Assembly: GCA_964036045.1 (NCBI GenBank)
Contig: OZ038395.1
Location: 12,071,298 to 12,135,297, forward strand
Direction of reading: 5' to 3'
Length of the DNA stretch: 64,000 bases
From: Eutreptiella sp. 'Long Island Sound 2002'
Taxonomy: Eukaryota; Euglenozoa; Euglenophyceae; Eutreptiales; Eutreptiaceae
Positions 60,301-64,000 of the stretch are shown piece by piece. Positions within the stretch are counted from its first letter, which is position 1, and every line of letters begins with the position of its first letter. The notes below the pieces were generated by a model. It saw only the letters and a list, made by a program, of their open reading frames with translations, searched no databases and had not been told where the DNA came from. Both the position numbers and the translations under genes were made by a program.

Positions 60301-61678
60301 GGAGGGCGAAGCGGTGGTGGACGACGTGCCGGTAGCGGTGCGCGTGAAGGTGGGGGTTCCGGTCGGGGTGCGGGTGGGGGACGGGGACAGGGAGGAGGTC
60401 GCGCTGCAGGTGGGAGTCTGAGAGTGGGTGGGAGTGACGGTTGGTGTCGTCGTTAGACTGCCAGTGCGGAACCCACTGGCAGAGCCGGTGGTACTCGCCG
60501 TCGGGCTCGACGTCGTGGATGAGGTCTGCGTCCATGAGGCAGTGGCCGTCGAGGACGTTGTGGGCGTCCGTGACGCGGTCTGCGTGGAACTTCGTGTGGG
60601 GGAGCGTGTCGCGCTGGAGGTCGCGCTCGTGGTTGATGTTGGGCTCACCGTCGCGGTGGGGGTTGCGGTCTGCGTGCGGGTGCCCGTGGACGTGCGGGTG
60701 GCGGTTTGCGTCCAAGTGGGGGTGCCCGTGGGGGTTGCAGATGGGGTGGATGTCGCGGTGGCTGTGTCGGTGCGTGACGCGGTGCATGTCGAAGTTGAAC
60801 TTGGCGTCGCCGTGACCGTGTGGGTACGGCTGGGACTAGGTGTGGCGGTCGCGCTGGCAGTGGAGGTCCCCGTGCGGGATCCGGTGCGGGTGGCGGAGGG
60901 TGTCGCTGTCAGTGTGTCCGTGGCTGTGGCGGTGCGGCTTTGGGTCGGTGTGGTTGTGGATGTGGCGGTGCGGCTGGGAGTGGCGGTCTGAGTGGCCGAC
61001 TGGGACCGCGTGGGGGTCGGGGTGGGGGTCGCCGTGGCGGTGCAGGTCGGCGTGAGGCTGCAGGTTGGGGTGCAGCTGTGTGAGAGAGTGCAGGTTGCGG
61101 TGCGGGTGGGCGTTGGGGTGTGCGAGGCGGTGGGGGTCTGCGAGGATGACTGTGTGACGGTGGGTGTGGAGGTGGAGGAGGACGTCGCCGAGGGGGTCCG
61201 TGTCCAGGTCGGCGTTGCGGTGCCTGTGCTGGTGGATGTTGGGGTGCGGGTGTTCGTAGCGGTCTGTGTGGGGCTACTCGAGCGTGTAGGAGTGGGGGTT
61301 GGGGTGGATGTGGCACTTCTCGTCGGGGATGGGGTGGATGTCGCGGTGGAGGTTGTGGACCGGGTGTAAGTGCAGGTACAAGTTGACGTGGGGGTGCGCG
61401 TCGGAGTGGGCGTACTGGAAGGGGTGCCTGTCAGGGTGATCGTAATTGTCGGGCTCAATGTGTGAGTTGGCGTGGTGGACAGAGTCGGTGTTCCCGAGGG
61501 GGTGGACGAAACTGTGGAGGTGGCCGTTGGAGTGTGGGTGGGGATGTATGTCATTGTGCCAGTGTCGGTTTCCGTCGGGGTGAACCTGATAGTGGGGCTG
61601 GGCGACGGTGACATTGAAACTGTTGGCGTGATGCTGGGGGTGGGGGTTATTGTGGTGGAGCATGTGAGCGTTAATGTC
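36226..61678 (-). CDS. giant Ser/Thr-X repeat protein (about 8,480 aa)
   Basis: One uninterrupted frame of 25.4 kb. No ATG occurs in it until 125 bases (about 42 codons) after its likely first base. A very good acceptor (CCCTCTCTCGCCTGCTCAG ending at 61679) makes 61678 the probable exon start, so the initiator and signal peptide must be on an upstream exon. Almost the whole product is Ser/Thr alternating with Pro, Ala, Arg, Gly, Gln or Thr; no folded domain is visible. Residues up to about 1,140 are Thr/Pro-rich with little Arg; after that Ser and Arg rise sharply. The repeat stops at about 36465. The final ~80 codons look unrelated and lie partly in a dispersed repeat, so ATG/GTGTGT at 36463 may be a donor to a missing 3' exon. 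Likely an extracellular, heavily O-glycosylated fibre (inference). Confidence 0.65.
36470..58270 (-). repeat. Ser/Arg-rich part of the Ser/Thr-X repeat (giant protein 2)
   Basis: About 7,270 residues with Ser or Thr at nearly every second position and frequent Arg between them (SRSRT, TRTRS). This is the same texture as the stalk of giant protein 1. Confidence 0.9.
58280..61640 (-). repeat. Thr/Pro/Ala-rich, Arg-poor part of the Ser/Thr-X repeat (giant protein 2)
   Basis: About 1,120 residues dominated by TPTPT, TATPS and SGTPT blocks. Near 58280-58340 it becomes a nearly pure Thr-Pro run. The DNA is a GGGGTG/GGCGTG-like short repeat on the plus strand. Confidence 0.9.
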
Positions 61679-61712
61679 CTGAGCAGGCGAGAGAGGGAGG
61701 GTGGGAAAACTG
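61679..61712 (-). other. candidate 3' splice site of giant gene 2
   Basis: Minus-strand CCCACCCTCCCTCTCTCGCC then TGCTCAG ends at 61679. The Ser/Thr-X coding begins at once (TLTLTCSTT) in phase 2. The open frame continues upstream by chance to 62052 but has no ATG and an Ile/Leu/Pro mix typical of intron. Confidence 0.65.
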
Positions 61713-63504
61713 TAAAAGTGAGTGCAGAGGAACCATCAAGGCTGGTTGCACGATTGAAACTAAGGGCAGACCGGTAACACTGAGTGCGGAGAGTGATAAC
61801 AATGATGATAATGGTAGGGAGCGTGCCTGGAGGGGGGAGAGGAAGCTGGAAGGGGAGGGAGAGAAATCGAGCGAACCGAGGCAGTGAAGAAGGAAGCAGC
61901 AAACCTTGGGACCGAAACGAAGGGTGGGGGCGGGGGCAAATGAGACATATGAGGGAGGAGAGCAGGAGGGATGGCGTGTCAGCAGTCTTCAGTACCTTTT
62001 CCCCAAAATACCTGGGTGAGCCGAAATACGAAACTTGCACCCTTTGAGCCAATGTGATCGCAGGTGATCATCCTCAATGAAACCTAGATCAGGGGTAGCT
62101 ACGTGCCCATGAAAATCAACGGAGGATTCAACACGAAAATTTTGGCACGGGCAAGGGGCAGGATCAGGGATCTGTGGTGGAGCTGCAGCGTCCTAACACA
62201 CATTACCATAATTCTGCAACCATACTCCATTGGGGACGGTAAGAGAAAAGGAAATTTTGACAGTCGCCTCTTCGTCCTTGATGGGGTAGGCTTCTTTGAC
62301 TTCATGCAAACTAATGAGGGTGCAAATAGAAATGTGCTGCGTTTCATTTCTTTTCCAGGGAATTTTCAGCGACTGGACAGCTGCAAGATCAGTTTTTTCG
62401 CACAATTTTTTTTTCCTTCTGCTCTTCAGTGGTAGTGCTGTCGTATGACTGAAAAATGTCCTGACTTTGGTGACTCTAGACACTCTTGGGATGACCAGCC
62501 AACGTCAAAATCATTTGTTGGAACAGAGCCTGCACAGTAGTGTGGGTCAGAGGTTGATTGGCCGTCAGCTCATTTTGGAGACGCCTCAATTTGTTCCGCG
62601 ATAAAGAGGCGAGAAACTCGTTCCGTTTGACTGGATCGTCTTTTGTCCGAACGAATTTCGCAATACCCCTGCATTGCCGGCTGGTGAAGAGCGGCAGGGG
62701 GAGGGTTCAAGGAAGCAGGCGCCGATAAAGGTGCAAAGGGGTCGAGACAAACATGGGCATGGTGCAAGGAGGTTGTGCCTGCCGGATGCGGATCAAACCG
62801 GGGTCCCTGTGGTGACGTCCCCGTACGGGGCCGAAACTGTCCTGGGCTGGCCAAGTGGCCGGACCTGATTTTGGCGTCACGCAAGCGGCCCAACATGACA
62901 GTGCCCCCCCGTGCAGAGTCCTTTTTGTGAGCGGGTGGGAGTTGACCCGAGGTTCAGCTCCGAATGACATTCCCATGCGAGGCGGGTTTGGTGGGCCAGT
63001 AGGGGCCAGCATGGGCGCGGTTCACGCAGCTTCTGGAACTGGCCATCGCTTACCGTGGCGGACTGAAGAGGCACGTTTCACAAGTGACCGGGCCTTTGGA
63101 GCCCCACACTCGGAGGGGGATCACACTGACAGTGGGGTAGTATCATGTCTGATTCTTTTCTTTGTGCAGAGGAAAGATAAAGCGCATTCTTGATCTTGAT
63201 CTTGATGGATCGGAAAGCAACGACCTCCGTCCGGTGAATTCGCGAGCCCGAGGGGAGGGGCACAAACAGCCACTGGGGAGAGTTTATTGCTGGACGCAGG
63301 GTCGTAGCACTTATGGCTAGGGCTAGGGCGAGGGCTAGGGCGCTCGGTCCTGTGGCTTGACAAGACAGAGGCCATCAGCATGTGCCTCATCGCAGTCGTA
63401 CACTGGCGCTACCACACCAGAACATCGTGGTCGTCACTCACGTCGGTGCCACCCCCCGATCCCTTCGTTTCCCCTCGTTTCCGCCCCTCCCCCCGCCCCA
63501 CAAA
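61713..63504. other. spacer between giant gene 2 and the partial third gene
   Basis: Moderate GC. A plus-strand frame of 110 codons at 62103-62435 and overlapping minus-strand frames at 62099-62483 have mixed composition, but neither is recognisable and they exclude each other. The 5' exon of giant gene 2 is expected within or beyond this stretch. A TAGGGC-type hexamer array sits near 63330. Confidence 0.45.
63317..63340. repeat. degenerate telomere-like hexamer array
   Basis: Four consecutive hexamers: CTAGGG, CTAGGG, CGAGGG, CTAGGG. Related to, but not the same as, the TTAGGG array at 2081-2110. Confidence 0.7.
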
Positions 63505-64000
63505 TCACACTCCGTTCCCCCGCGTTTCCCCCGTTGTGGACAACGTTCCGCATGTAGGGCACGTCTTGGCACTTCGACAGGTGGGTCCTGGAGGCTCGGG
63601 GAGAGACCTTGAGGGGGTTAGTGAGGGCGTCAAGGTTAACGTCATGGTTGCCGTCGGCGTGGCCGATATCGTAGGCGTCCCCGACGCACTCGGTGTTGCT
63701 GTGGATGTTGCAGTCAACGTGAAAGTCCGGGTCGGGGTCCCGGACGACGTTGGAGTACTCGTCTCGCTCGTGGTCGCAGTCGGTGTGCGCGAGGGCGTCG
63801 GGCTGGGGGTTGGGGTGCACGTGGGGATGTACGTGATGGTGTTGGAGTACGTGTGCGAAAGCGTGGGGACGACCGTCGCGGTGGGGGTGGCGGTGGCCGT
63901 GGGGACGACCGTGTGCGTCGGCGTCAGGGAACGGGTCCGAGTGGGGCTCCGAGAGGGAGTCTTGGTCGGATCTGGGGTAGCTGTGACACGATGCAATGTT
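63505..64000 (-). CDS. third Ser/Thr-X repeat gene, partial at window edge
   Basis: The frame is open through the right edge and ends at a stop at 63505, so the 5' part is outside. It has Thr/Pro/Ser alternation like the N-terminal part of giant protein 2, and both contain TYIPT(C/H)TPT within a similar setting. The rhythm stops at LTPSR near 63610; the remaining residues (PPGPTCRSAKTCPTC) are different. CAAG/GTCTCT at that point could be a splice donor, so the visible stop may lie in an intron. Same strand as the two giant genes, which makes a tandem family of at least three. Confidence 0.6.
   Translation of the reverse strand, partial: TLHRVTATPDPTKTPSRSPTRTRSLTPTHTVVPTATATPTATVVPTLSHTYSNTITYIPTCTPTPSPTPSRTPTATTSETSTPTSSGTPTRTFTLTATSTATPSASGTPTISATPTATMTLTLTPSLTPSRSLPEPPGPTCRSAKTCPTCGTLSTTGETRGNGV

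Noticed and set aside
22357-60421. Many plus-strand frames of 300-1,140 codons rich in Val/Arg/Glu/Gly
   Set aside because: They are reverse-complement shadows of the Ser/Thr-X repeat (GGN/GTN/GAG codons) and are broken at intervals, while the minus-strand frame is continuous.
62099-62483. Small overlapping frames on both strands as genes
   Set aside because: They exclude each other, have no recognisable motif and are of a length expected by chance.
1-64000. tRNA, rRNA or other structured RNA genes
   Set aside because: Scanning by eye found no cloverleaf-like or rRNA-like conserved stretch. A covariance-model search was not possible, so small RNAs cannot be excluded.

Overview
This window looks like nuclear DNA of a eukaryotic microbe, most likely an alga or other protist; the species cannot be named from sequence alone. 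The evidence is: (1) a gene at 7989-9416 (minus) whose short exons are bounded by AG/GT splice sites and join in one consistent codon phase; (2) two very large minus-strand open frames whose 5' ends sit behind polypyrimidine-AG splice acceptors; (3) TTAGGG-type repeats. A virus-type SF2 helicase without introns, and a compact set of glycan-related genes around it, suggest that part of the left 10 kb was acquired from a nucleocytoplasmic large DNA virus (NCLDV) or shares a gene pool with one. All functions are read from motifs; no database search was possible.

Layout. 1-12.7 kb has moderate GC and small genes: an endonuclease/exonuclease/phosphatase-type protein (minus), a DUF3431 protein with no usable ATG (plus), an NCLDV VETF/D6-D11-like helicase (plus), a beta-trefoil-like lectin with a coiled coil (minus), a type II membrane glycosyltransferase-like protein (plus), the exon-duplicated coiled-coil gene (minus), one or two hypothetical genes (minus), and a concanavalin A/LamG-like domain (minus). 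12.8-34.3 kb is very GC-rich and is one continuous minus-strand frame of about 7,160 residues. It encodes a roughly 3,900-residue Ser/Thr-X stalk, 14 IPT/TIG-like repeats, an adhesion-like region, a REJ region, a GPS/GAIN motif, about three membrane segments and a cytoplasmic tail, so it is a polycystin-1-like surface receptor on a giant stalk. 34.3-36.2 kb is moderate-GC spacer with a minisatellite and a copy of a dispersed repeat. 36.2-61.7 kb is a second minus-strand frame of about 8,480 residues made almost only of the Ser/Thr-X repeat. 61.7-63.5 kb is spacer, and a third gene of the same repeat family enters from the right edge at 64.0-63.5 kb.

Working picture (inference): three tandem, same-strand genes encode enormous extracellular, probably O-glycosylated, surface or matrix proteins. 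One of them carries a self-cleaving receptor module. Glycan-related genes (lectin, glycosyltransferase-like protein, DUF3431, LamG-like domain) lie next to them. Other long open frames across the GC-rich blocks are by-products of the NCN-codon composition and are not annotated.
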